Source: Chondrosia reniformis (taxonomy: Eukaryota > Porifera > Demospongiae > Chondrillida > Chondrillidae). Taken from it: a stretch of 64,000 nt of DNA. The stretch is from assembly GCA_947172415.1 (NCBI GenBank), contig OX359195.1, positions 1,240,001 to 1,304,000 on the forward strand, written 5' to 3'. The notes under the pieces are model-generated. The model made no database searches. It had not been told where the DNA came from and saw only the letters and a list, made by a program, of their open reading frames with translations. A program made the translations under genes and the position numbers. Positions 24,304 to 35,357 of this stretch are shown here, piece after piece; position 1 is the first letter of the stretch; every line of letters starts with the position of its first letter.

Positions 24304-26134
24304 TATTGATTGGAACAAATACCCCCTATCACTTACGTATATCTATACATAAGTATTTATACACTTGATACATGTACATATATATCAGATATGAGCAGAT
24401 ACGTACTTCCATTAAATTCTTAGGTGCTACTGTTAGAGACTTTTTCAGTTCATTAGAACTTTCACTTGGTGTCTTGTTCAAACTAATCTCTCTCAAACTG
24501 ATGGGAGATGACGTGTCTCTAAAATGTTCTGATCTGAATCTATGAAATCATTAAAACCAACAAAGAACATACATAAAGAAATATGTAAACTGATAGAAAT
24601 TATCACTTGGAGATATTACACCAACCAAGTGACCAAAATCTGATCTTGGATCTATTGGGAGACCTATGTCCTATTAAATGTGTACACATACAAACGTATA
24701 GTGTAAAATACATGTATTTGTCATTAGCTGTGCCTACATACATAGTAGAGAATATATACATGGTAAAAGATTCATTCTAAATATGCTAGAAAAGAAGTTT
24801 TCACTTCTATTAAATATAAAGCCTAACACTTTAAAGTTCAAATTAAATAAACAGAGGGACTGGCACAATGCAGTATCTATCACCATGATAACTAATTAAT
24901 ACTCACTGTGCATGAAATGAAGGCATGTGACTTGGAGTATCATCCATGATGTCACTGTCGCTGTCTGCCAACTCTCCAAAGTTCAGAGGAATAGGAGGGC
25001 CACAGTAGAGTGGGGACCTCTCCACAGTGGAGGGACCACTCTCGTCAGAGCTGCTACCGTTGAGTTGGAAGAGGTGGGAATCCTCTTCATCAGAATGGAG
25101 AAAGGGACAGTCTTCAGTCGTCAGGTGGAATGAGGCGTCTCCTTGTGGTAGCACTAACTTGGGACGACAGTGCAGACCTGAAAGAATAGAGAATGCATTA
25201 TTAGCTCCGTAGGCTTGCTTTACATACTTTACTAGAGTGTTGTGGAAGACAGTGCAACAGTATTCCAAGTTGTATGACAAGTGTATATAGTAAGCAACAT
25301 TACCTGTGTCCTCTAATTCTTTATCTTCCAACTACAAGGAAGGCACAAATTACTCATTAAATGAATACACTTGATTTATTCACTGAGTATGTACGTATGA
25401 GTAAACCTACCATTTTGATAAAGGGACACTGTAGAATGTCATCCGTAGTAGGTCTTGCTGGAGGGCTGGGCTGCATCATTCGACCAATCAAATAGCTCAT
25501 ATTACTGGACAGGTTCCTCCTAAATTCCTCTGGAATACAGCCACTGGGCAGACTATGCCAAAGTGGTCCATTTCCAGGTAACTCTAGATCACTTGCTACC
25601 TCCAGAATGCTAGCTCCTAAGCTAAAGATCATAAACAATATATAGGTATAAAGAAGTACTTCCCTCATAATATAAGGTTAACCCAAGTATTTGTGCATCC
25701 TAGATGTGTGATCAAGGTGTTTGAAAAGTATGCACATTTAAAAGTTTAAAACCACACAGGAAGTATGTAACTATTAATTCAAAGTACACACAATCAGTAC
25801 ATCAGTACCACCAGTGTTACCTGAATATGTCAGCAGTAGGACCAAAGTGTCCTTGTAGCAGTTCTGGTGCCATGTACTTGGGATCACCTTCTTGTGCATG
25901 TAGCATGTCTTGTTTGCTGTCCAACGAGACAACCAGTCCAAAGTCTCCAAGTTTACAAGTCCAACCGTCCTCACCAATAAATATGTTGGCTGGCTTTATG
26001 TCAAAGTGACACAACCTGTACGTCTGAAGGTGCTTCAAACCCTACCAATTGGCATTACTTAATATTAATACACTTGTCAGTATATACAGTCTATCAGCTA
26101 CATAAGGTATACAGGATATAACGGTGAAGATAAA

Positions 26135-26310
26135 ACAAATACACTGGACGCCAAACCAGCCAAGTGACCGAAGTCTAATCTTGGCTGGGGGACCGAAGTC
26201 CTATTAAATTGGCAATCAGTGATCGCCTCCCAGTCATCCAAGATGGAACACATCAAAGAACCACAGACAGCTGTTTCGCCCTCATTTGGGCTCATCAGTG
26301 TGGTACACTT
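26135..26310 (+). repeat. Interspersed repeat (CCAAGTGACC family), fullest copy
   Basis: Relative of 7970-8110 and 51420-51560, beginning ACCAGCCAAGTGACCGAAGT, in an intron of the Myt1 fragment. A partial copy lies at 24618-24680. Confidence 0.5.
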
Positions 26311-26434
26311 GAACTATGGTAAGTTGGATGACTGGCTTCACTTATTAATCTACCACAAGTGAAAGACTTGTGGTTTCATAAGAAGTGAAGATGGAGGCTA
26401 CAGTCTAAGCAGGACTGAGCGCTCATAGTGAATA

Positions 26435-26564
26435 AAGGGAGTTAATTGCACGAGGTCTGTGCAAAGGCTATATGATGATAAATTAAATTTTGGCGTAATA
26501 ACTTTCAGTGTATTTGTTTATCATCATATAGCCTTTGCACAGGCCTCGTGCAATTAACTCCCTT
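26435..26564. mobile_element. 130-bp MITE with TA target duplication
   Basis: Terminal inverted repeats of about 48 bp starting AAGGGAGTTAATTGCACGAG, flanked by TA on both sides. This is the pattern of Tc1/mariner-derived MITEs. A single related arm (GGGGAGTTAATTGCA) is at 47120-47160. Confidence 0.8.
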
Positions 26565-27110
26565 TAATCAGGATATAACAGTCTATGCAGCTACATACAT
26601 AAGGTATACATACAGGGTTATCTATACTGACCTTAGTGAGATCAATCATAAATTTGATAGCAACTTTCTCATCAAGTCTGCCATTTAAATCAGCATATTC
26701 TGCTAGCGTCATCAGACACAGTTCCATTTGGATGTACAGTCGATGTCTCTCCTCCCAAGCTCTGTCGAACCTCAAGCAGTTCGGATGGTAAGGCAGCTTT
26801 TCATGTTTCTCAACCTCTACCAGCTTCTTCTTCCTAATAAGGAAAGACCATAGAATACACCTTTTAATTATGCAGAATGTGCAACTGGTCCATTTTGATG
26901 ATCTATGATCAGTTCCTACTTTAGTATCTGGTTATACATACATATGTACAAAGTTAGTAGCCAAGATACAAACCTGTCCATTTCTCCTCTAAACTTCTCA
27001 GTCGATCTCTTTACAGCATAGTGTCGTCCATCATCCTTACTCCTTACCTGTAGTGGGACACATGTATAATGTACAAGACACTTGTGAAATAGTTTAGATT
27101 AGATACTCAC

Positions 27111-27189
27111 TTTCAGCTTGCTCCTCCTCTAAACGACGTGTCACTGGTGAAGCAGTTCGACGACGCACACAATTCAACACATCTCGGAT
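27111..27189 (-). pseudogene. Decayed NLR leader exon
   Basis: Open stretch IRDVLNCVRRRTASPVTRRL ending EEEQAE, with acceptor TGTAG and donor GTGAGT. Homologous to NLR1 5294-5225 and NLR3 44771-44678, but the ATGGGAAATG start has become CCGAGATGTG, so no start codon remains in frame. No CARD or NACHT exon follows; the Myt1 fragment does. Confidence 0.7.
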
Positions 27190-27260
27190 CTACAGTCAAA
27201 ATGGTTACCTGCTTGAACCACTACTTCTACATTTAATGGTTAGTCTATGATTCAACTAAC

Positions 27261-27670
27261 CTCCAACTCAACCAAAACGAGGTCTTGTCCTTATGACCAG
27301 AGACACGTCAACGTTCAGTTTAGGATGTAAGAAGATAATGTCTTATAGAGTGTCAAGTCAGAGATCTTACCTAACGACACACTCGACGATCAGGCACGTA
27401 GGCCAGAAATATACTAACGGAAACCTATGCACGGGGATTCCCCTCGGCTGACCTCGAGCGATTTTGAACAAGATGTAAGAACAGGCGTAAACATTACTCA
27501 ACTGGCGCATTAAGTGGTATCGCTCACAGACGAAGTTGTCGCTGTTTGATCTCGGGTCTTCTTCACTGAGGGTGGGATACGCTGGAGAAGATACGCCCTA
27601 AACAGTTAGCTACTCGCATGCTCGCATTACTTACTTATATAGCTATGTGTCACGTGACTGATCTGAACCA
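27261..27670 (-). promoter_or_regulatory. Fourth NLR-type promoter block, upstream of Myt1 fragment
   Basis: Donor after 27261, GGGGATTCCCC at 27433-27443 and GTCACGTGAC at 27649-27658, all as in the NLR genes. Sequence homology continues to about 28290, matching 23560-24060. The NLR it belonged to is gone except for its leader exon. Confidence 0.6.
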
Positions 27671-28289
27671 TGTACACTGTATGCAACTGTTTACATTATG
27701 TTCTCTTATTTCTTTCTTTCTGGAATGTATGATATTCACTTACTGTATCTTCAACAACGATTGACTATAGTACTTGTGGTTTGATTATCACTTCATCAAT
27801 TGGAGGACTTGCACTAGCACTCCCATAGCTACGTACATATATAATATCATTCAATTCATATCTATATGTGCACATCTGATCATGAGAGTGCTGATACCAA
27901 TTGCAATTAAGTTTTATCTTCTTTATAACTCTCCATTTGATAGAATATTAGTACCAAATGTACTTCAAAGTGTAACACCCAAAATTATTGGTTAGAGATT
28001 GGTAATTTATATGTTTTATCGCTATGTAGATACATATATTACATACGTACATATTATATTCTGCGATAGCAGTAATCACTATACAAAAGATGATGAGAGT
28101 GTTTTAGCAAAATGTTTAGTCAGGCAAAGGCAAGGTAATATAGTTATGCATGTAGTAAGTCAGTCAAAATCAGTATCACTGAATACCTACAAAATGTAAG
28201 AGACTACATGTTAACAAACTGAAATTTATACATATGTACGTACGTATGTGTTTCTAATTGTGTACTATTAAAAGGGATGCACAAAGTAT

Positions 28290-29240
28290 ACCTTATAAAA
28301 CAGCTACCGAATCCTACAATGTTAAAAATATGAATACAATTATTATTGCATTCAGTAAAGGCCAAATAAAGTCACAATATCAATTGTCATTTATCCCTGT
28401 GCATGCAAGTCCCAAAAGATTCCCTCGCTGACGAGAGGAGCTCGAGGTTCACCACCAATAGCTTATATAGACATCGACTCACATGAAACTGGTAGTATAG
28501 CCTGTTTTGTACTGTAGTCATATAAGGTGCATGAATATACGTAGGATGGATTGGGTAACTGTACAAGTATTCTTTATGTGTGTACTTCTAGATAAGAAGA
28601 AGAAGTCTAAGTGACCAAAAGACTGAGGAAACTACTGCAAATTTGTTGTGCTCTACAAAGAAAAGAGGGTTACCATGGCAGCCATATATAAGTGTTATCT
28701 CAAAGATGATAAGGTCCATTTCCCTAGAATATCCTACCAGTATATACACTAAGCCTTAGCATGATATAACTTCATAGAATCTATTATATCTCTTATGGTC
28801 CAAACATATACTGTAATTCGGGAAATTTTCATGTGCGGAAATTTTCATGTGATAAATTCTTGTAATAAAATATTTTCATGGTCTACTACTTGATTCGCAC
28901 AAACAAATGAAGGAGCCACAAAAATATTTTAACAACAAAATTATGAGTAAGTCCTCACTTACAAATTTGTGTGAGTATCACATTTGAAAGTTTAAAACCA
29001 CACAGGAAGTATGCAACCATTAATTCAAAGTACACTGACTGACAAACTGCATGTGCTGCAATAAATCTTTGAAACTAAGCCTCTGAAAGTGTGGCTCACA
29101 CTAGTCTTGTTCAGTACACCAGAGGGAAGATTTTCCTCATGGCAGAACAAGTTTGATGTAGTCAGCTATATATATCTAATGTTAATCACTACACAATTAA
29201 TATTGTTGTAATGCCATGATTATAACTGAAGTTAATTTCT
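28290..29240. other. Mosaic non-coding stretch
   Basis: No gene seen in 28290-28950. From 28960 short blocks match the Myt1 intron (25730-25790) and FNBP4 introns (13160-13320 and 35970-36060) in turn, which marks it as rearranged debris. Confidence 0.55.
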
Positions 29241-29469
29241 TTTCATAAAAATAGTGTATACAGTAGAGCCAATGAAATCCTCCAATATAAGATGGCTAGA
29301 ATCCAAGGATGCTGGGAAATAGTGTCAACGTCCCAATGTACGTGTCTGAAACATGAACACTCAAATGATCCATGTTCCTCACAATACGAGGGTACATTTC
29401 AAACTATGGTCCAGGGTGATCACTTTAGAGGGATCTCTCTATACTGAAATGGACGTGTAACACCTGTAG

Positions 29470-29709
29470 GTGACCACTGAAGGTGCTGTGGAGTCAAGAG
29501 AAGGCAGTCCGAGTCTGGACAGTGATTCAGAACCAAAGAAGAAGAAATCAAAGAAGGTCTGCTACCAAGTAGTAGTCAATAGTGTTGCTTGTAAATGAAT
29601 GATGCCCTACGTACTTCCTCTGCAGGTTAAAGTTAGTGTACAGGGAAGGAAAGGAAAGACCATCACATCACTCTTACAGAAGTGGTCAGGACTACATCAG
29701 AACAATTAA
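29470..29709 (+). pseudogene. FNBP4: FNBP4 3'-end fragment
   Basis: Only the last two FNBP4 exons: 29470-29556 (VTTEGAVESREGSPS...KKKKSKK) and 29626-29709 (VKVSVQGRKGKTIT...SLLQKWSGLHQNN, stop). Both splice sites and the frame are intact, but no upstream exons are present, so it is a duplication remnant next to KIN1. Confidence 0.88.
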
Positions 29710-29947
29710 CTTGTTACATACTTGTGTATCTTGAATTAAACATTGAAAATAATATTCAATACATTTTGATCACGAGTCTACTGATAACATATGTATATTA
29801 TGATGATGAGTTTCATATATAATTCTCTATAAAAGTTACTGAGCAAGGATGGACCAGTGGGAGGCCATACAAGGTATAAATAGTCAACTACCACTACATG
29901 TGACTGGTTGCCAGGAGACTGAGGGGAAATTAGAAAATCTAGTCTAA

Positions 29948-30345
29948 TTATAAAGTCTACGACTACGGCCATGGTAAGATAGCTCCGAAGAAGCTACATG
30001 CCAAATTGAAGGGACACTGCTAAAACCCCTAACTTGAGCGCCAGTGTGTTCAGTTAATTTATAAAATTCATTGCTATAATTTAAGTGGTATGACGTCACC
30101 ACATAAAATTGTATGTAAGTAGTGAGACCCATACCCGATTCCAATCCGGTTAGAGAGAGAGGGGGAGAACCATTCGTTTGATTACGTAATAACCGATGGA
30201 ATGGACGAATCCTATAGGTCCAACCATATAATGGTCTAACACACGACTCCGGGCAAGTCGCACCTCGTTATTTCGGGTAGTTGTCCTCACATCTTTCTTG
30301 GACAGTTAGTCTTCGGAGCTATCTTACCATGGCCGTAGCCGTAGA
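29948..30345. promoter_or_regulatory. KIN1 upstream region bounded by inverted copies of its start
   Basis: The first-exon start of KIN1 (around 30315-30345) recurs inverted at 29950-29990 with about 40 matching bases, so a second ATG with the codons MAVVVDF points leftward. The spacer is about 320 bp. The same layout is kept at KIN2 (59100-59545). This may be a bidirectional promoter or the trace of an inverted duplication; the left-facing frame soon diverges and has no known partner exon. Confidence 0.55.
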
Positions 30346-32055
30346 CTTTAGACTAGGACTAGAACGGAACTTGGACATTGAGTACATGAACTACCGAGAA
30401 AGGTTAGTTTCTGTTATTAGTGTGGAGAATGAGGTGTTAGCGTTAGACAGAAAAGTGGGTTTACAGGTCAGAAATAGCGATAAGGCAAATGGGGTAATGT
30501 CTCAGACATTGTTACTTTTATAGTGACTTATCTTCTCTACAGGGATCACGCTGCGTGGTCCAAGTCTGCGAGCACATCAACAGCATCAAAGTTGAATTTA
30601 CCCGACTACATTCGCGAAGACTTTACACTTCACGACCGTGACTTTGAGGCTGCATTGAACGGACGAGACAAGCAATATTACAATCTCTGTACCCTTTGTG
30701 AAAGTGCTGGGGTCCCTTTGACAGGTGAAGATGGGGAAGATGCGTCTCGTTTCATTAAACACTGCACTGGTTCACGTGAATACAATTGTCATTCTGACAA
30801 AATTGTTAAGCAGTGGGAGGCTTTGCCAGATTTATTTTGTACTACAAAACAAAGACCTGATATATGGATCTTAGAGGGGGAAGACAGAAGAAATGTTGTC
30901 ATACTCGTTGCCGAAGTACACTCAGGGAAAGGACCCAAAGGATATAGAGAAACATTAAATAAAGATGTCATTGGACTTATCACACAGCTGCGTATGCTGC
31001 GATACCAGTACAACATTAATCAAGTTGTTGGGTTTGTACTTCCTAACAGTAGTGAGCCCTTTTTTGTCACAAAGGTGACCGTGCGGTTTGAGGAGCTTTA
31101 CTTTTACTATGCATTTGAAAGGGTATCATCTTGGAAAGATGTGAAAGCAAGTATTAAGGCGGGGTATCAAGTCAACAAGGATGCTATTGGTCGACTTAGA
31201 CCCTCTCTCAATCATATTCGTGCATATCCCATCAAACTAACAGAAGCAGAGCTTGGTGATCTTAGGAATGCGTTTCACCTTCGGGAAGGAGTCATAATGA
31301 AACAATTCCAATCCTGGAACTCCTTCATCTTGCAAGGTGATAATGGAAAAGTCTACAAATTCTGGCTTAATGAGAAAGATTATAAAAATACTGCTTTGTT
31401 TACCTTTCATGCCATCAAAAAATTGCAACACGAGGAACAAAGAATAGATCGTCTGCTTTTGCATGAACAGGAACTTCCTGTTTTCAATCTTGATAATCCA
31501 TTCCTTCAATTTCCTGCAGCAATTCCGCCACTCAGCGCTAGTGAGGCCCAAAAGTGTCTTGTAGCCTTGTTGAGGAGTACCAAAGAGGCAATCGATCAGC
31601 TTCATAGCTTTAATTATGCACACTTGGATATTCGTTTGCCAAACATTTGTTTCAGGAATGATGGAGAAAAAGTATATGCAGTGTTGATTGATTTTGAACG
31701 TGTTAAAAGAAATGTAGGGTCGGATACAATTCCAAAATATAATAGCTGTTTGTACCGTTTTTTGGAGGGTCACTTGACTTGTGGACAGTGCGACTTTATG
31801 CAGCTAGGCTGGATGGCAGTGTGGATAATCCATTTCAACGATGCGCTTGCTGGCTATGATCCACACAATCTGGATACTGCATGGGAGAAAGGTCGTATTC
31901 CATCAAACACCAAAGAAGACCCATTTATAAAAGAGCTAGTGCTATATGGAAATTTTCTTGACCAACATCTTGGCAACAACGAAGTATTCAGAGACAGTCA
32001 GCAATCCCTTAAAGAAGTACTGAAGATACGTACAATAAGCAGGCAGTCAGTTTGA
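30329..32055 (+). CDS. KIN1: kinase-like protein with nuclease-like N-terminal region
   Basis: Two exons, 30329-30402 and 30543-32055 (AG|G split codon), 528 aa. The C-terminal part has a kinase catalytic loop YAHLDIRLPNICF (Asp about 387, Asn about 392) and VLIDFE in place of DFG (Asp about 408). The N-terminal half contains RPDIWILEG then, 11 residues on, LVAEVHSGKG, a spacing like a degenerate PD-(D/E)XK nuclease core, followed by a helix with QLRMLR. The ATP-binding loop is not evident, so it may be a pseudokinase. The architecture resembles Crinkler-like nuclease-kinase effectors of eukaryotes; that is inference. Homologue KIN2 is at 59523-61238. Located between FNBP4 pieces on the same strand. 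Confidence 0.7.
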
Positions 32056-32388
32056 ACTTACTTTACAAAAAGATAACTGTTGACTTTATTAAGCTCACAT
32101 GAACTCTCTCAAAATTGAAACAAACACTACATCTCTATATACATTGTAAATTTGAGTCTCTCTAAGAATGAAATGTTTACAAATGATTCAGAATTGCATC
32201 ACTAACATTTATAAATCATATAAATTTGAGTTTTTTTAACTATACAACTACACTGTTTAGTTTCCATGACAACAACAGATTTCAGTTGAGATGTATTTTT
32301 CTGTAACCTGTAGATTATACTCCATCTAGTTATAGACAATGAATCAGTGACACCAGTACATGTACTAGTTTCAATTTCACACACCTAC

Positions 32389-32671
32389 CTCAGCAAGGTC
32401 TTCTGCATGGTGGTTGATTAAGACCCTTCTATATATTCTTTAATCTTTTCAAGCAAAGTCCTAGAGAATGGAAGCATCTTCAACAAACAAACATACCAAC
32501 TTTCTATTCCAATAAACACATACAATGATATATACAATACATAATCTCATGATGTGAAAATTATAAGTACGTACAAGCACGTGCACTCACTTTCCATCAT
32601 AGGTCCATGTGATATCCCATAGGGAGTGTAGGAGACAGTACTAGTGGTGCCATTAATGGACACTTTGGAAG
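32389..32671 (-). pseudogene. Unidentified two-exon fragment, copy 1
   Basis: Exon 32671-32591 reads SKVSINGTTSTVSYTPYGIS and joins in phase 1 to 32460-32389 (LCLKRLKN...). In this copy a 4-bp insertion in the second exon breaks the frame after KRLKN. Downstream of KIN1 and antisense to it. Protein not recognised. Confidence 0.45.
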
Positions 32672-32756
32672 CTGTAAACGGACATTAATATCATACATAC
32701 ATATGTATGTATGTATATTACTATATACACTGCATTCTTTAAGGTTGTTACCTGAG

Positions 32757-33369
32757 TCAAGATGAATGGCAGATGTGCACTGATCAAAACTCTGGCTATA
32801 CCTATTACTGGAATACTGTCACTAACAATGTATCCTGGACACTCCCACAAGGGGTCACGCACACCAACCTACAGGACAAGGACACTTCTAACATTGATAT
32901 GAGTGTGAGTGAAGAGAACACTGGTGAAGTTGTGTATTGCCCAACCATCCTGGAGGAGACGGAGTCAGGTGTCCCCTCCCCCTCCCCATGCACGGCAGAG
33001 ATACAGGAGGAGGCTGATCTCCAGGAGAATGTAGATCCTGAGGAAGTTGACAAGACTGGTACCACTCTGAAATTGGATATGCAAAATGGAAATGGGAATG
33101 AGGATTCAGAAGCCAATCAAGATGGAGTCAGTTTAGTGGGATATGTTCCTTCAAAATCAGACGAGTCGGACATTGATAACATGCTTGACAGTGCACTGGA
33201 GGCTATTCTGGAGGAGGGACCACGCTACGGAGACACACTGCCAGCCAGTCAGAAACGAATCACAGAAGCTGGTCCAGATAGTCCTTTAGCTAAAAAGACA
33301 AAGATGAAGAAAGTGTTACTAGAGATGATAGCAATAAAGATGATGTTGATGGTATGGAAGTGGGTGTGA
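32757..33369 (+). pseudogene. FNBP4: FNBP4-B WW1 exon, truncated frame
   Basis: WW1 (DQNSGYTYYWN, SWTLPQG) and acidic region intact, then the 19-bp deletion shifts the frame and the protein ends within about 20 codons. Confidence 0.85.
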
Positions 33370-34616
33370 CTGGTGATAAAGAGGGAGTGGCTAACTTGAA
33401 GCCCAACAATGGAAGTAATCGGCCTCAACTGAAAAATTGTTCTGAGGAGGAGAACTTGTGTAATCCCAATCTTAATAAGGTATGCATTGATTGAGGTATG
33501 CATAGATAGTACACATTATGTTCGGATTCATAAGATTGCATAATTCTATATACATATGTACACTGTCTTTGAGATGGTTCGTCTTTTAGTCTTTTGAATG
33601 TCTAGAGATGCAGTCAGTTCTTTTAGATTCAAATGTTTCGACCCTGGGGGTCTTCAGTCAGATTCCTAGCAACTGCTTCTTCGTGTTTTTCCTCTCTACT
33701 CTATTAGGAGACTACAGAGCTCACTTGTAAAATGATTTTAAAGAGGCTAGCCCTATTAGGAGCTGTTACCATGGGAACACATCCACTTATTATAGAATTA
33801 ATCAAGGTTGAGGTTTGTACATATAATATTGTATATAATATATTGCACTGCTCTTCTCCACTATTGTCAGGTAGCATCTCATTTTACAGGTCAGAGTCAA
33901 TGATTGGAGAGAGGGGGTGTTACCAACACAATATCTCTTGCAGAAATTAGAGGAAACTACCCTTGCCCTGAAAGAATATGAGACTCAAGTAGCTCCAACT
34001 GGATGGACTTTTGTTTGGGATAGGTGGGTGCTTTATGCATTTGGTATACCCACTTCAGATCACATGATAGTCACATGACATTTAAACTGACAAACTGTGC
34101 TGTAATGCATCTTTGAAACTAAGCCTCTGAAAGTGTGGCTTGCGCTAGTCTCCCTAGAGACATATCTCGTTCAGTACACCAGAGGGAAGTGTGATTATAG
34201 GGATTTCCTCATGGCAGAACAAGTTTGATGTAGTCAGTTAGGAGGTGTGAGTTGCCATGGTAATGAGTAATTCGAATTGTTATCTTCTAACATATTGTAC
34301 ATTTTACTGATCAAAGAATTATCAATTTTCTTATTAAACTGTGTGTCTAACATTTACATATTTACTCTGTAGTTATAATCATTGAACATTTCTATATGCT
34401 TTTCAGTGCTTATGTACTAAACTTTATTCAGTTCCTCTAGTGACACAATATCGCTTCTTCCATTGTAATGTAGTGATTTTGAAAGGTATTACTACTATAA
34501 TGCTGTCACTGATAAGGCTTCATGGGACTTTCCCTCTGATGACGTCATAGAGGGCGGGGTCATAGGACAGGGAAGAGAAGCTAGTGAGGAACAGACTCCA
34601 ATCAAAAGCCAGAAGA

Positions 34617-34812
34617 ATGTACACTCCTCCCACTCAAGAGAGACCACACCTCCACCAGGTATATAATGTACACTCCTCCCACTCAAGAGAGACCACACCT
34701 CCACCAGGTATATAATGTACACTCCTCCCACTCAAGAGAGACCACACCTCCACCAGGTATATAATGTACACTCCTCCCACTCAAGAGAGACCACACCTCC
34801 ACCAGGTATATA
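34617..34812 (+). repeat. FNBP4: 49-bp minisatellite on the FNBP4-B donor (4 units)
   Basis: Four copies of the same 49-bp unit described at 13706-13803, each with a CCAG|GTATAT donor. Confidence 0.9.
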
Positions 34813-35357
34813 AGCTATATCAAGTAAAGACAAACGAATTAGGGACTTTCAGATCAAAAGCTGATCTTAGGCTCCGATGTCTCATCTCTGGAGTTCTGGA
34901 ACTTCACTTAATGGGAACATATATAGCTCCTCAGGAGACATGAGTGGGTGGGGTAATTCTATATACTGATGAGGCAAAGTAGAAATATGTTTCAAGAACT
35001 ATAATTACAAATGTGGAATTTTCCTCTACAGTGCTTAACCTAATAATGATATTATTACATGTTCAATGCATCATATATGAGTTCTGTAAGTAATGAACAA
35101 GTGAGTGGATCCAGCTGAACTTGGCCTTATTAGAGAGGTGGGTGCATTATTGAAAACCTCATATATGGCCCATTATTGTATGTATGGAGAAGTTCTCATT
35201 AAGTTTATATAGTTCCCTATAGACCTTTCAGATGTAGCATTATTCATATACATGTACGTGTATCATTTAACTAGAACTTTAAGAGGTGACCATAATAAGG
35301 AGGTGACTGGTCTATTCAGGTGACCTCTTTCAAAGGATTTATATATACATATTGTAG
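34813..35357. other. FNBP4-B intron, no gene seen
   Basis: AT-rich intron between the WW2 and proline exons; about 350 bp longer than in copy A because of a central insertion (about 34920-35290). Parts are shared with copy C at 57780-57960. No open frame of note. Confidence 0.5.

Larger units (their letters stand above)
24407..27047 (-). pseudogene. PKMYT1: Myt1-type CDK-inhibitory kinase fragment, 5' end missing
   Basis: Myt1 phosphorylates and inhibits CDK1 at membranes. Exons in phase: 27047-26974 (DDGRHYAVKRS, catalytic Lys), 26833-26632 (AWEERHRLYIQMELC), 26041-25821 ([33 protein letters not shown]), 25621-25411, 25331-25304, 25177-24907, 24533-24407. The DIKPAN and GDFG motifs and the [13 protein letters not shown] segment are characteristic of Myt1. 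The glycine loop exon and start are absent. Upstream on the same strand lies an NLR leader remnant in a phase (1) that does not fit the phase-0 kinase exon, so a functional fusion is unlikely. The C-terminal end beyond 24407 is not resolved. I call it a truncated copy; it could be expressed if an unseen exon supplies the start. Confidence 0.75.

Noticed and set aside
27047-27111. Functional NLR-Myt1 fusion protein
   Set aside because: Leader exon ends in phase 1 and the first kinase exon begins in phase 0; direct joining gives an early stop, and the leader has lost its ATG.
31237-31773. A 178-codon minus-strand frame within KIN1
   Set aside because: Disrupted in KIN2 (only a 68-codon piece remains), while the plus-strand frame is intact in both.
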